Below, piece after piece: positions 47,582 to 60,199 of a stretch of 64,000 nt of DNA. Positions within the stretch are counted from its first letter, which is position 1. Each line of letters opens with the position of its first letter. The notes under the pieces are model-generated. The model made no database searches. It was given only the letters and a program-made list of their open reading frames with translations, and was not told where the DNA came from. Position numbers and translations under genes: made by a program. Source of the stretch: Alopecurus myosuroides (Eukaryota > Streptophyta > Magnoliopsida > Poales > Poaceae); contig CM054057.1 in NCBI GenBank assembly GCA_028641055.1, positions 326,932,941-326,996,940 on the forward strand, read 5' to 3'.

Positions 47582-48406
47582 GTGTCTAGGCTGTCGAGGT
47601 AGGTGCCGAGAGGGTCATCGCTGCCAGACTCACTTTCGAGGTAGTCGACCTCCAACACTGGCGGCATCGGCACACGGCGGCTTATGAGCCGCCACTCGGT
47701 GAGGAGATGCAGCACCGGCCACAAGATGCGCACGCGCTCGCGCGAGAAGACCTTCGCCACATCGAAGGAGACGACGACGAGACCGCAACGTGCACTCGTC
47801 CTTGGCGTCCAGGCCGTCGAGGTAAGCGTCGAGCGAGCCGTCGAGGTCGACGACCTCTGGCACTCGTGGCATCAGCACACAGCGGCTACTGAGCCGCCAC
47901 TCGGTAAGGAGGTGCACCACCGGCCATGGGATGGGCACACACTCGCTCCAGAAGACCGTCGCCACATCTAGGGAGACAACGACGATCTTGGAGCGATGGC
48001 GGCTAGACAACACCAGAAGACCGTCGCCACGTCCTAGGGTTTGGGAGTGGAATGGAGGAGAGTGAGTATGCAGCTGTGGACGCGCACTAGTCGTGTTAAA
48101 AAGGATGGGACGAGTAGACGAGTGGTCGCCCTTTCGCTGACAGGTGAGACAACCATGGGACGCGTTGGCTCTGTAGCTGTGAGCTTGGCCAGTGGGATGC
48201 GCGGCGTGTCCATGGACCAACCTAAATGGACCAAATTTAGGTCATGCTTGGAACTAACACGGTTTGTCCCACTGATCTGTTGGGTTATTTTTTACAGCAA
48301 TCCGCTAGGGTCCTAAATCTCTGTCCAGACCAAAACGATCAAAATATCTCTAGGCATTTGGTTTTGTCCTAGACTTCTGGAGTTATTTGACGCGCGTGAA
48401 GATGCT
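47582..48406 (-). mobile_element. Right part of the split Harbinger-like element: start of the gene-like ORF
   Basis: Read leftward, a frame from 47760 gives MAKVFSRERVRILWPVLHLL and TEWRLISRRVPMPP, then an acidic ESESGSDDPLG stretch. It reaches the insertion point at 47582 still open; the other half is at 40685-40449. An upstream copy of the same segment (WPVVHLLTEWRLSSR, about 47790-47970) makes a tandem duplication of about 206 bp. The outer end reads CGTGAAGATGCTT at 48394-48406, whose complement AAGCATCTTCAC resembles the GAGCATCTCCAC ends of Harbinger elements. No known domain. Confidence 0.55.
47745..47990. repeat. Tandem duplication of about 206 bp, partial third copy
   Basis: CTTCGCCACATCGAAGGAGA near 47752 recurs as CGTCGCCACATCTAGGGAGA near 47958, and the start of the motif recurs at about 48016 (AGAAGACCGTCGCCACGTC). 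The translated segments match across WPV(L/V)HLLTEWRL. Confidence 0.75.
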
Positions 48407-50088
48407 TTAGAGCATATCCACTCCTCCCGCCCCATGGCGCCCCCATGCCACTTTTTTGGCCCTTTTTTGCGCCGACGGAAGAAAAATCGCACACTCGCCC
48501 TTCTAGTAGCCCAAATTTGCCGGTTTGGGCCGAAAATAGAGCCGGCGAACCCACGTCGAACCCAACGCGATGGAGGCAGCTGGGGGCGTCGGACGGAAGA
48601 AAAAACGCGGGAAAAACGCCCACGCCATTTTCCCCGCTGGTGGGCCTTTGCTGCAGTGGGTGAGTGCATCGTTGCTCGGGCGCCTCGTTTCCCCTCCTGG
48701 TGTAATGATGACCGTCGTTCAGTTTCCCGAGGCGAGTAATGGCATCGCCGCGCACTCCCTCCCCATCCCCCTCCCCCCCCCCCGCCTTTAAAAGGCCCGC
48801 AGCTGCGTCTCGCCTTCCTGCACGCCTCCTCTCGCATTCTCTCGCATTAATGGCGGAAAGGTTCCACGGAGACGGCGCAGCGGCGAATGGTTTTGGCCAC
48901 CGCTAACTGCAGGAGGAGGAACTTCGCCTCCTCTACGCAGTGGGGTACCCCGTCCCGCTGGACACCCGCGTCGGTGGCGGGTGGAGGATCAGCGTGACGG
49001 GCTACCTCGTGCCTCCTGTGCCAAGCCAGACGAACTCGCGGCGGCGATCCAGGTAGTGCGCGCCACCATGACGCTTGTGTAGCGTGCCGAGCCCGCCAGT
49101 CACCACTAGAATATCCCCTGGTGGTGCGCCTTCTTTCGCGACCGCCGCGACGAGCAGCTCGTCGACTACGACGGCCCGCTGCCGGCTCCGGCCAGCCAAA
49201 ACTCGGCGGGGAGGACGAGGTGGTGGAGCGGCAAAGGGTACACCCTCGCCGCCGTGCTCGCCCACATCGAGGTGGGCAACAGCCCACGGCTGGGCTGGAC
49301 GGAGTCCTCCATCGCACCCCTTCAGCAGCGGCGCCGCTCGTCGGCACCAAGGCCCGTTCCTGCTTCGGCTTCCTCTTCATCGGCACGCCGCTCCACCGCC
49401 TCTGCCCCGCCGGCGAGGGTGAAGACGGATCGGGCCAGTCCCCCACCGTGCCAGGGCATCACCATCAGGCGCGTCAAGGCGAAGCCTTTGGCCGTCGTGA
49501 AGAAGGAGAGCGTCGTCACCTTGCTAGTGAGTACGACGCCATGGCTGCGGACCTCGAGGACGGCCTCGCTTGGTCCAGGGACCAGTGGATCGCCGACGAG
49601 GTGGCGCGCCAGAAGGCCGCCATGGAGGCGTTCGAACCCGCCGTCGCAGCCGTCACGAGGGTGGCATCGTCATCCTCGACGACAGTGATGACGAGGCGCC
49701 GCCGACGAAGAAGCCCTTCCGCTCCGGCAACCTGTGCGAGGGATCCAGCCGCGCCCCGAAGGACAAGCCGCCCAACGACGGCAACAACAACGACTAAGAC
49801 GAGGCCATCTACCGCGGCCTCGGCATGGAGTTTGTTTTTGTTTTAGGTTTTTAAATTCGAAATTGTATTGAAGTGGCCTTCGGCCGTTTATTTATAAAAT
49901 TAAGTCGATTCGAGTTCAATTTTGAAATTTAGCTAAATTTGGCCATAATTTGCCTTTATTTGCTGGGTTGCTTCGGTCCAACGACTGAGAACTTTCGCCC
50001 AGGCTGAAGTTTACGCTGGCACGCCCCTAAGCGACATTTTTTTCCACCGAAAAAACGGCGAGAAGCCGAACGAGTGGAGATGCTCTTA
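48407..50088 (+). mobile_element. PIF/Harbinger-type element with TTA target duplication
   Basis: Element 48410-50085 (1676 bp). The ends are GAGCATATCCACTC and, as complement of the right end, GAGCATCTCCACTC: a 14-bp inverted repeat with one mismatch, flanked by TTA at 48407-48409 and 50086-50088. Three-base TTA duplication and these ends are typical of PIF/Harbinger. It carries a decayed gene-like sequence but no DDE transposase, so it is non-autonomous. Confidence 0.85.
48850..49797 (+). pseudogene. Gene-like sequence in the Harbinger element, several stops and frameshifts
   Basis: Starts ATG at 48850 (MAERFHGDGAAANGFGHR), stops at once, then continues in frame with LQEEELRLLYAVGYPVPLD and RVGGGWRISVTGY. 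Further pieces in shifting frames are VLAHIEVGNSPRLGW (about 49254-49300), KAKPLAVVKKESVVTLL, AMAADLEDGLAWSRDQW, and the end GGIVILDDSDDEAPPTKKP, which stops at 49795-49797. I recall similar predicted proteins repeated in Triticeae genomes, but no function is known to me. The ILDDSDDE end is like the VLDDDE end near 40300, so the two elements may carry related genes. GC is high throughout. Confidence 0.6.
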
Positions 50089-50818
50089 CATGTAGTACAA
50101 AGGACATGTAGTACAAAGGGAAAAAGGTCGATTGCTAACGGACCATCAGATTTTCCTCCAAGTGACCCGATGATTTACACCTGCTGTCGTCGCTCGCATC
50201 CATTCGTAGGTTCTACTCCTACGGGTACTCCTTAGCATGACAGGCCCTTTGCCATCACTGCATGCGTATCTTTTATTTATGGCAGCACGCGCAAAAGAAA
50301 TGCATTACTGATTCTAAGATACTGGTACTAAGATTATTGTGCCACCGACGAATGCGTATAAGATCTGCTCACTGAAATGATAAACGTCAGATCAATCGAC
50401 AGGTAGAGATCGAGTGTAGAATAACAGGACAAATTAATTTAGTTTAATTAGCTCTTTGATGCTGACGATGACAATGACGATCATGAGCTAGCCACATGCA
50501 TGCATCAGGCATTTACTAAGGGTAGGTTTTTCTTTTCCTAAAACGGGGATATAAGATTTACTATTTTCATTAACCAGGTAGAAGAGAATTGACCGGTCTA
50601 TTAATTATGAAACCGGCCAAAAACCAATACAAATCAAGGAAAAAATAGCGATCTATAAAAAAATAGCGTCGGGATTAAATATGCCGCGCTATAGCGTACT
50701 ATTAGTGAGACACTATACACTGTAATTGATTTATCGAGACCATTCTCAGCACGCAAGTGCTATTAGTGGCGCTTCTTCTGACATTTATTTTGTTACCTTT
50801 TCATGATACTCCCTCCGT
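50089..50818. other. Unclassified interval
   Basis: No gene seen. A 16-bp perfect tandem duplication, ACATGTAGTACAAAGG, starts at 50088. Sequence around 50640-50710 (AAAAAATAGCG, GCGCTATAGCG) is repeat-like but not assigned. Confidence 0.4.
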
Positions 50819-51124
50819 CCAAGATTATTAGTCCCCCTATTTGTCCAGAAATTATCTCCCCATAAGGCCTATAATCATTAATTGTTCTAAATAAACGGGT
50901 CTAATTAATGTAAAATCTTCACCTTCCTCTCTCCCCATAGGACCGTAATCATTAATTACCCTAAATAAGCGTGACCTAATTAATGATTATTATTAAGAAA
51001 ATTCAAAATTGTCACGTCATTGGAGGAAATGGAACATCATGCCTCGATATGTCAGGCCAATAGGATGCTACATTGGTCGCGGTGCAATTCACTAGGAGTC
51101 TAATAATCCTAGACGGAGGAAGTA
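50817..51124. mobile_element. Long Stowaway-type element
   Basis: Element 50819-51122 (304 bp), TA on both sides. Left end CTCCCTCCGTCCAAGATTAT, right end complement CTTCCTCCGTCTAGGATTAT. The middle is not palindromic and holds two diverged copies of a CCCCATA-(A/G)G-(A/C)CC-(T/G)-TAATCATTAATT block. Confidence 0.85.
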
Positions 51125-52241
51125 TTTAACATGGTTTACCAATTCTTCATTTATCTTTTTTTGCTTATATCAAAAGAAATTAAAAGCTTTATGAATTTCA
51201 TCCTGCTTCTCATATATCTGAAGAGTGTCTATTTCTTTACCTTTTAGTTCCTCTGATGGGATACCATTTACCTTCATAGTCTCGTCGAATTTCTTCTTCA
51301 GTTCATCGTTCAGCACATATTGGCCCCTCCCTTGGGGACTTTCTTCTAGAAAATTAATGGAATAAGATTCATCAGTTTCACTAGGATGCCATTGGTGTGC
51401 ATTAGTGACCATGGCTTCAAGGAGTTTTCCTCCTTCCTTCTTGGATAATTCCATAAAGCAGCCTCCGGCACTACAATCAAGATTTTTTTTTAGATTTTTC
51501 ATTCAATCCGTAATAGAAAATATGATATAAAGTTTCTTCACTAATTCCTCTAACAAAGTTTCTTTTTATAAGGCTAAAATATCTTTCAGTGGCTTGAACA
51601 AATTCTTCAGTTTCTTCTTGAGAAAAATTCAAAACCTCTTGCACCACTTCTATTCTTTTAGAGTTCGGAGATCTAGTCCATAATAAACCATAATAAACTT
51701 GTGAGCGAGTGATTTAAACCACTCCTTAGCTCTTCCTACCAAAGAAAAATTAAATATCTGTAGTAAAATAATTTTTTTGGTCAATCCTTTTGGTTTGCAT
51801 GTATCACAATAATTATCCAATTCAAGTGGAGTCCTGGTTCTTGGCCTTCTTCTCCTGAAAAAATGTTTTGCATGGCATGCATAATACTAGATGGATCAGT
51901 ATTATAAGCTGGGTAATGAGAGTCTGGATTAATGATAGGATTTATTATATAGCTTTTTGATGGAACACTATACTCTCCGAGTCTTTTCCTTCTTTGGTGT
52001 GATCACCATGTTATCAAATAAATTTTCTATGTCTATGTATTGGGATTTTTTTAATATTATCAATAAGTATTAGAATAGCTTCCCTCGGGTACTTGGATGG
52101 ATAGTATGGCATGTAGTTCTTACCCGAACGTGCTGCTCCCCTATCTTCAACACACTACACCTAAACAAATCAAACCTGCAATATATGAAAAGACAAAACC
52201 CTCAACTCTTAGCTCCCCGGCAATTGCGCTAGAAAATAGCT
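51125..52241 (-). pseudogene. Athila-like gypsy 5' interior with gag remnant
   Basis: Read leftward. A degenerate primer-binding site CTAGCGCAATTGCCGGGGAG lies at about 52231-52212, next to an LTR end. Gag-like sequence follows in broken frames. The best frame is 51502-51170: LDCSAGGCFMELSKKEGGKL and LLEAMVTNAHQW, the capsid block of Athila gag with the usual Ala-Gly-Gly before a Leu-rich helix. No protease or polymerase is left; it is cut at about 51125 next to the Stowaway element. Confidence 0.65.
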
Positions 52242-53600
52242 TGATGCATGCAAGTGTCCATGTTTTTTAAAACATAATTTCGTGAAAGTATGATCATCCG
52301 ATTTATATCGTTCCAACGGAGAGCTGATCTGGTAAAAGTGTTTTAAGTCTGCCTTTGTCACACATAAGGTGTCAGACTTATGCCAATTGACTCACAGAAA
52401 TATTAATTCGTTTAAGCCTGCATAAAATAGAGGATGAGTTCGGAAATAAAAACACAATAACTTACTAGAAATAATAACAGAAATAAATAAATGATGTAAA
52501 GTGGTGTTGTATTTCTTATGGATGGAGTAGGCGTGGAGAGATTTTTGGTTCATGGTTCTTGTGAATGTGCTTGATGAAGGTAGCGGATATTTGATACATA
52601 TTCTCTTCTACTGAATTGTCAGTAGGCAAGTCACCCTGGAATAGTTCAACGTCCCCATGTTTGGATCTGTTTATCATGGTTGTCCTGCATCCCTATACCA
52701 TTTCCATGGTCAGTTCAGGTATTTAAAACCAATAGGTTAGACCAATGTGTTAAGTTTGGTGGCTTCTTGTGATCCTCTTGCCGTCTTCACTCCTTGTTTA
52801 TATCTTCACCTCCCACTTAGGAGGTAGAATAATGGTTGAACAACATGTATATGTTTACGTAGCTTTCTACTAGCATCATCTTACCCGGGCCCTAGATAAC
52901 AGGCATTACGCACACCGTAAACACATAATCCTATAACAATATTGAAAATAATCTCACACATAAGATGGAACAAGTTAGCACAAACACATATCACCAATTC
53001 ACTTCATCTACCACGCCTCGGGGAATCCACTCGCATATTAGAGATATAGCAAACATGAACTCAAGAACTGAAAGTGGAAAGTTCATGTCTATATTACCGT
53101 AGCAAGCCACAATAATTTTTTGGATCAACAGACACCAAACCAGGAGTTCAATCTAAATGAGAGTTCTCAAACCTTAATGTTATTACAAATATGATCTCAA
53201 TCTCTCTATGGGATGGTGGAATGGATGGTGTTGAAGAGAACAATCTCCAACAGGATCAGGCAGGGCTTCTCCTCTCCGGATCTCCTTCTTCTCCCTTCTG
53301 AGTTTTCTGGCAGCGGTTGTGTATGTTTTTCGTCCCTGGTCTCTTCATGGAAGTTGTTCCTTTTGATGCGTTGGACGCGGTGGCGATTGGTACGGTCAAC
53401 AGTGACCGTACCAGGATCGTTAAAAGCTTCTGCGATTAATTTCTGAATTTCCTTTTTCCAGAATTGCTTGTTTTCCTCCAATTATCATTAGTATGCATCA
53501 TTTTCTTCCTTCTTAGTGGTGTTCCTGATATCTCCATGAATAAATGAAACATCTACAAACATAGGAATGTTTGGGTCAGTGTAGGAGTGAAAACCATATG
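52242..53600 (-). mobile_element. LTR-like sequence of the Athila-like remnant
   Basis: The minus strand ends ...TTGCATGCATCA next to the primer-binding site, so this should be the 5' LTR. Its outer start could not be placed; the right limit is approximate. A minus-strand frame at 53481-53206 (91 codons, starting MEENKQFWKKEIQKLIAEAF) has no known domain. Confidence 0.5.
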
Positions 53601-54125
53601 AAAATCCAACAAAACAAGGGGAATGGCTAGAGAAAACAACACCAAAAATAGAGCCATCACTCCCCTATGGTATGTCTCCCCTCCCCTCCCCTCCAACTAT
53701 AAAAGGACCCCAAAGGCTTGAACTAAATCATAATTTTGTGAGAAGTCTCTCTCTTTCTCTAGTAGAATTAGAGGGTCTAATTAGAGCTTCTATTTAGAGT
53801 CTCTCTAATTGAATTATAGCTTCTTCTAATTGGAGTTTTTAAGTGTCCTCTCCCAATTAGATCTAGTTTTTAATTACTCTGTCTCTCTCTCTCATGTGTT
53901 GATAACTCCACCTTCGTATACCTGCGGCGTCTTGTCCTGGACGGCGAAGCGTTGCGGAATTAGCACCGACGTATGTGTGCATACTCTTAAATTGGTAACA
54001 CGTGAGACCCTCACTCTGCTGGATCACTATGCTGGATACGAGGAGTCGGCAAAATTCTCACCCATAGGCTTGTGCATGAGGATCTTTGTAAGGTCCCCTA
54101 GAACCATTGTTCAAGGACACCTTCG
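53601..54125 (-). mobile_element. Copia LTR fragment related to 19330-19900
   Basis: In inverted orientation it shares ATCTAATTGGGAGAGGACAC-like sequence, CTCTAATTCTACTAGAGA, then AAAATTATG and CAAGCCTT, in the same order as 19500-19680. It is a fragment without coding sequence; both limits are approximate. Confidence 0.55.
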
Positions 54126-57100
54126 ATATTCATACATTCACGATCCCAGATCACACCAGCCGTGAACAACATATCAAGTTGGTACATAGATACAATATCC
54201 ATTACACGATTACAGAAAACACTTACAAAACAGACATGGTCACATGACCAAGTCTAACATAAATGCCACGCAGGGCAAACACACAACACACACAACGGAA
54301 GACTAAACACACACAAACGTAGTAGAGCCCAAGTCACGCCTTAACCTACAGGCTGCTGACCAGGAGACGATCCTAGTTTGCAAGTCCATCAGTGCAGTAC
54401 TCCTCCTCGTAGAACTCCTTCTGAGATTCCTTCTCGATGTATGGCAAGTAAATACCAGGGACGAAACCAATATGAGTACATTTGAATGTACTCAGCAAGA
54501 CACCCATCATGTAGCTTACCAAAATTCAAGTATGCTTATATAGTGGAATAGGTAGGCTATAGGGTTCACTATCAATGATATATGTAAGACATATCATAGT
54601 TGACTTTGAAAGATTTCTGCATCTTTGTTGAAGAAGATACTTCAAAAGAAAATAATATAGTTTTCTTTCTCTTGTAGATATCACATGTACAAGAGGTTTT
54701 GTAAAATTTTTGTTAAAATAATATTTTCTCTTTGCAAAACTTCTTGTAAAAACAATTTCTGGCTTTTCATCAACAGTACCTCAAAGGTACAAAGTTCCTC
54801 CTTTCCAACACTTCACAAGTCCAACTTCGTTTTGAAAACTCCTTTTTGAAAGCATTGACACAATGCTAGCTACATGACCATTCAACTGTCCATATCCGAG
54901 GACGCGGCTATTCCGAATAGTTTTACTCTGCAAAGGTGTACACAATCCACCAAATCCAGTACATCCGCCGTGAACAACCACGGACTGTAACAATATTATG
55001 TGAACATCAGATAACTGATCATAACCATCCACTATGCTCAAGCTAGTATATGACTATCTCTTCAATTGGGTTTGTTCTCCTCGGCACCATGTCACACATC
55101 GCCACAACAGGAGACCCAACTGTCGCATCCAGAGGAAAAATTAATTCCACACTTTATATGCCTATTTAAATTCATGACTGGCAGCATTTCGGTTCGAGGG
55201 AAGTCACGCCCTTATAGAAAATTGAGATAGACCACACACTAACAAGAACAAACTTCAAGTTAAACCCCGTGCCCATGTTGGGGTAAAGTGGCAGTACGGT
55301 AAAGGTTGTCCAGCGAAGACTAGGTTATGTGTCATTTTTGAAAACACGTTTTCCCCAAAAATGACCACTTCAACGATCCTTCGGTGGATAAGGCTTCGCC
55401 TTTCCACCAGGTTTTCCATAAAGCCTTCGTTTTGCAAAAAAAAAATTTAAGGTGTCCACTTAGGGACTAGTACTTGTGATTGTAATAAATACCATATGGT
55501 GGCTATGGTCTTGGTAACACCAAGTATCAACTATTGGCATAGTAATATTATAATAGTAGTAGTAGTCACTCAAAAATAGTTTTTGGTAATCAAAGTTTTT
55601 GTAAAACTTTCAGAAGTAAAACATGCATGATAGACAATGATAAATGTAGTAGTAAGCATTAGGATGGCTTGCCTTAAAACTCTTAGTGTCCCTGGCCTTG
55701 AAGTAGCTTGAACTTGACGCACAGCTCCACAACGGCTTCTTCTTCTCCTTCGTTTTCTAACGTCGTAAAAGAATGAACGACACACACTCAGGACTAAAGG
55801 ACAAGCAACTAAGCAAAACCACATACAGCAAGCAAACTTATACTAGCGCAAACACTCAAACGTTATTTAGGAAACTATCTCACAAACTCTCATGATACAA
55901 AACTATCGTCAAACAAACATATGGTTGAGAAACCATATCCCACATCTTACATATCATATATGGAGTGGGTGTACCACTCTCATAATAAGATATTCAAGAA
56001 GCTAAAAATATATCTTGTGGGCACAAGGGTGATATTACTAAAATACTAACAATCAAGCAAAGCAATACCCATGGCAGTGGGTATTAACAACACATAAGCA
56101 TTCATCACCAAACAAGTTCATGACTAAACTAATACATAGATAACAAGATACTACTAAGCACAACAACAACACTAGCACAACAATAACATAAGTACAATAC
56201 TCATGCTAAGGTAAACACTCAGACAATTCCAACAACAAGCAAACACACCACAGATGAATAGGCTAGTTATAGACTATGCTTAAGTCTATTTAAAGTTATG
56301 GAATCCATCAATCATGAAAATAAACAAAACAAACCAGTAGCTCAACCAATGGTAACAAGTCATAAAACATAATATAAAACACAATCATCACAAAGATAAT
56401 AAGGCGAGAAAACAACACATCCACTGGAGTCCACTAATAGCATACTAGTATGGAAAATTCTACACAAGCATGCTATAAGAAAATAATTGCATTCTACAAC
56501 TATAGCAACAAGCAAATCAAGACTTCATGTGATAATAGCAGAAATAATACCATCCTACACATGCTAGAATAAAACATACACTCATGACATAAAAGACAAC
56601 AATACTAGAGCAACTCATAATATCTAGTGGTGACACTAGTTCATCACTAGAGAAGCAAACATCACTACAAGGATGCATGATCCTAAACAAGAAACTCATG
56701 AATGTAAATACCTACTAACAGCACATACACCTTACACATTCTAGTAAGCATAAACACTAAAATAATCCTATGAAAACATCTACTAAGCAAGCATCAATCC
56801 ATTCTAGTAATACATGCTTTTCTAATTAATTAAATAGAAAGCAATCAAGGTACAAGCTATACAACCAGTAGCTATGCACTCAACACAAGATCAACTAAAA
56901 ACTTTCAAAATTACAAACACTCAATGAAAATCATTCACAAATAATTTATCAATCACAAGGAAACATTCTATTAGCAAACAATATTAAATATACCCACAAC
57001 AGTGAAACATTCCTTAACATGATACCCCCTAAGGGAATATTATGTTAACAAATGAACCACACCTAATCATACTAGGATTGACAAAGAAAACTAAACACCT

Positions 57101-60013
57101 CACTTACATAAGTGAACTGACAACCATTTTCCTTGGTGGAAAATACTAGACAAACATATAGTAATGCATGCTATTTTCACACAAGTGCATGGTTGGGGAT
57201 TTGCATCCCTAACCAAAATGAAATGGGACCAGTGGGTTATGGGCCCACTAATATCAAGACATTTAGAGGTAACAAAGCCTCTTGTCACACATGAAAAAAT
57301 TAATCTAACCAAGTAATCAATACAAGGCTACTCATACTAGTGAAAAATAATACTAGTAAAAATAAATAACAAATGTTACACATGCTTTGCCATAAGATAA
57401 CATGCAAGTTAACAGAGATAATAGCATCAAAATAACAGTACTAAATGGTACTGGACTCATAACAACCACATCATAACCTAGGTAAAACAAACATACAAAG
57501 ATTTGGTGCACACAATAGTCAAATAATAAAACTAGAAAATAACAAATGCTATCCCTATTTATATTTTACTTTTCAAACATGCACACACTTTCTAAGGTAG
57601 ATGTACTGCAATAAAACAACCTAATAACAAGGGGTAATACCTCTATACATGCTAGGAACAAAGATCCACTCAATCAAGCATTTTAATTCAAACAAAAGCA
57701 CACATAAATAAGAAAACAGAAAAGTGTTGTTTCTAGTTTTGCTCACCAAAAATAATCTAGGGCTCCAAAAATTAATCCAAGCTAGCATTAGATAGATCTA
57801 TTCATATGCAAACTCATCCAATTGGATTAACCTCAAAACTCATTTTTAAACTCCTTCTAAAAATCCTAGAAAAGCCTACTGGTCATTTACCAAAATGATG
57901 GCATTTCCATTTGGTAACTGACGTTTATGAGAGGCCAAGTCCTAATGATAGATCTATTCAATAGCTATCCAAAACAATTTGATTTGACAAAAATGGATAC
58001 AGATCCAAAAAGTTATGCCAAAAACATTTTTACAGACACTCTGTGGCAAAACAGATATTGTGACAAACATAAAAGTCAAAACTTAGATCTACCAAGTTTA
58101 TATGGTTAGGAAAACATATACCTAGTGCTGTGTATTTTTGTTGATTTTATTTTGCACGAAAGTTATTTTTCACAGGGCCAAAGCATTCAAGCATTTTCTG
58201 AAATGAAAACAAAAGAAAAAGAAATAACAGGGGCGGGCTGGCTTCACTACGATGCGGCCCAACTAACGACCGGTGCGGCCGAGCATACGCACGCGCGTGG
58301 TCACGCGCGGGAAAACTACCGTTCAACGGTGGCCGTCGATCGCGGGATCGACGCCTCGCGGCTGTTCTTCCTCCTCTCTCACTCTCTCTCTCTCCGGACG
58401 CACAACGGAGACGCGGGAAGTGGCCGGTGGCTCACCGTGGGTGCTCGCAGAGGGCAGGCGCGGGCTCTGGAAGGACGTAGGGATGCAGGGGCGTAGATCT
58501 TGGCGGCGCCCGTGGCCTCAGGTGGCGGCGCGCGACCGGGCTCCCGCAGCGGCGAAATGGACGGCGGCGGCGCCTCTGCAAGAAAGAGGGCAAAGGAGGA
58601 TGTCAGGGAGGGTCTAGGATCCATGGGGAGTGGAACGGAGGTGAGCACGGGAGGTGGGAGGGTGTGGATGAGGTGCTCCACCTCGGGCTCGGTGGCCGGC
58701 GGCGACTTTGGAGCTCGTGGAGCTCACAGGGGCTAGCTCAAGGATTCTATTTGCTTGGGGAGGGTGTGGGAGTGTGAGGGAGGGTGGTGGTGCAAGGGGC
58801 ATGGCTGGGGTGGCTTAAAGCCATGGTTTTTGGTCAAGTGTCAAAAATGCCCTCGGGTTGATGCCAATGGTTGGCATTGGGGTGCTCTAGGGGTTTTTGG
58901 TCATTTCCAAACATGGCTTAGGTGCCAAGGGACAAGACCAACCAGGGGCAAGTCAAAGGTGACCCTTGGTGTGAGGAAAGATCAATGGCATGGTTTCAAG
59001 GGTCAAGGCATGGTGACCCATACCATGCCACCTCATCTTGTCTCTTCCCTTTTCTCTCACTTGCACACTCCCTCCACAAAATATCTAGAAGCAAAGAGAG
59101 AGGCTACTGGTCGAGTACACATACTAGTCAACACATTGGACAAAATCACACTTCAAAACTTGCAAGAAAAACAAAAAAAAACATTTGCCCAAAATCGTAT
59201 CCAGCACTGTTGCAAAAATTCAAAAAATTCAGTTAACACTTAGGAATTTTTTTAAGTGTTGGAAAACAGTGAAATGAGCAAAATGTTTGGGTTGTTTTCA
59301 GAGACCAAATGGGTTACAATTTTTGTTTTACAAGTTGGAGTTTGTTAAACATGTTATAAACTTTCAGAAACATCTTTTGAAAACAAATTTGAAATAGTTT
59401 AAGGCCATGGAAACAATATGGGAAAAGGTGTACTTTCTGTTTTTCTCTGTTTTCTAAAAAATGCAACTTTCTGCCTTATTTTTCTTCCTCAAAGACAACA
59501 AGCAAAAGATTACTTTTATTAATCCAAAAATCAAACCAAGCTTATGTATTTGTATTACATGTATCAAGGAACAAATAAAAGTCAAGAAAACATAAAATAC
59601 CATTTTATAGCCTAGTGAAAACAAAGGTGGAAAACAGGTACTTGGCTATATTTTCAGGGAATAGTTTCTATAGAAAACTTAAAATAAAACTTCCATGAAT
59701 CATTTTGAAATTTTGTTTTCTTGGATCCAACAAAGTTAAAAGTTTATTTTAAGATGCAAACAATAATGATACAAGCCTTGGAATAAAATTCACTCAAGTA
59801 ATCAACAGAGAAAACAATAGGGAAAATATTATAAAAGTGTTTTCAGAAAAATTTGATATTTGTTTTATCAAGAAACAAAACTTGTGTTGCAAATATGATT
59901 AAGATCATAAACACATGTTAGTTCAAACAATCATGTTGTTAGAAAAAAAATTGTTGGCTCTAATTTTTGTCTTCTTGAACACAGTACAAGAATCCAAAAA
60001 CTGGGGTGTGACA
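54126..60013 (-). mobile_element. Long Tekay-like gypsy LTR, minus strand
   Basis: On the minus strand it starts TGTCACACCCCAGTTTTTGG at 60013. It has an AT-rich start, a GC-rich island at about 58240-58800 with Pro/Ala/Arg-rich frames, an AT-rich middle, and an end that matches 1-2190. The layout is that of the LTRs at 25401 and 32831, but it is longer (about 5.9 kb) and not closely alike, so it is a different family or holds unrecognised insertions. No internal gypsy domain adjoins it, so it may be a solo LTR or a truncated element. Confidence 0.55.
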
Positions 60014-60199
60014 ATCTTCTACAGGCTTCATTGACATTGTCACCAACACCTCTTCCGCTTCCACGGTGATTGGTACACGATCTCGAGAACTAGATCTTGG
60101 AATTATTATTCACTTGTATCTTCATAGATAGATCTTGGCGGTTGCGCTTGCATGGAGAAAATTTAAATTTCCGTACACGCAACAAGGTAACTAGACCTA
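60014..60199. other. Short unclassified interval
   Basis: Includes CTTGGCGGTTGCGCTTGCAT; no coding or structural signature identified. Confidence 0.3.

Noticed and set aside
58125..58736. Host gene in the GC-rich segment at 58240-58800
   Set aside because: The frames are low-complexity on both strands and the island occupies the same LTR position as in the other Tekay-like LTRs.
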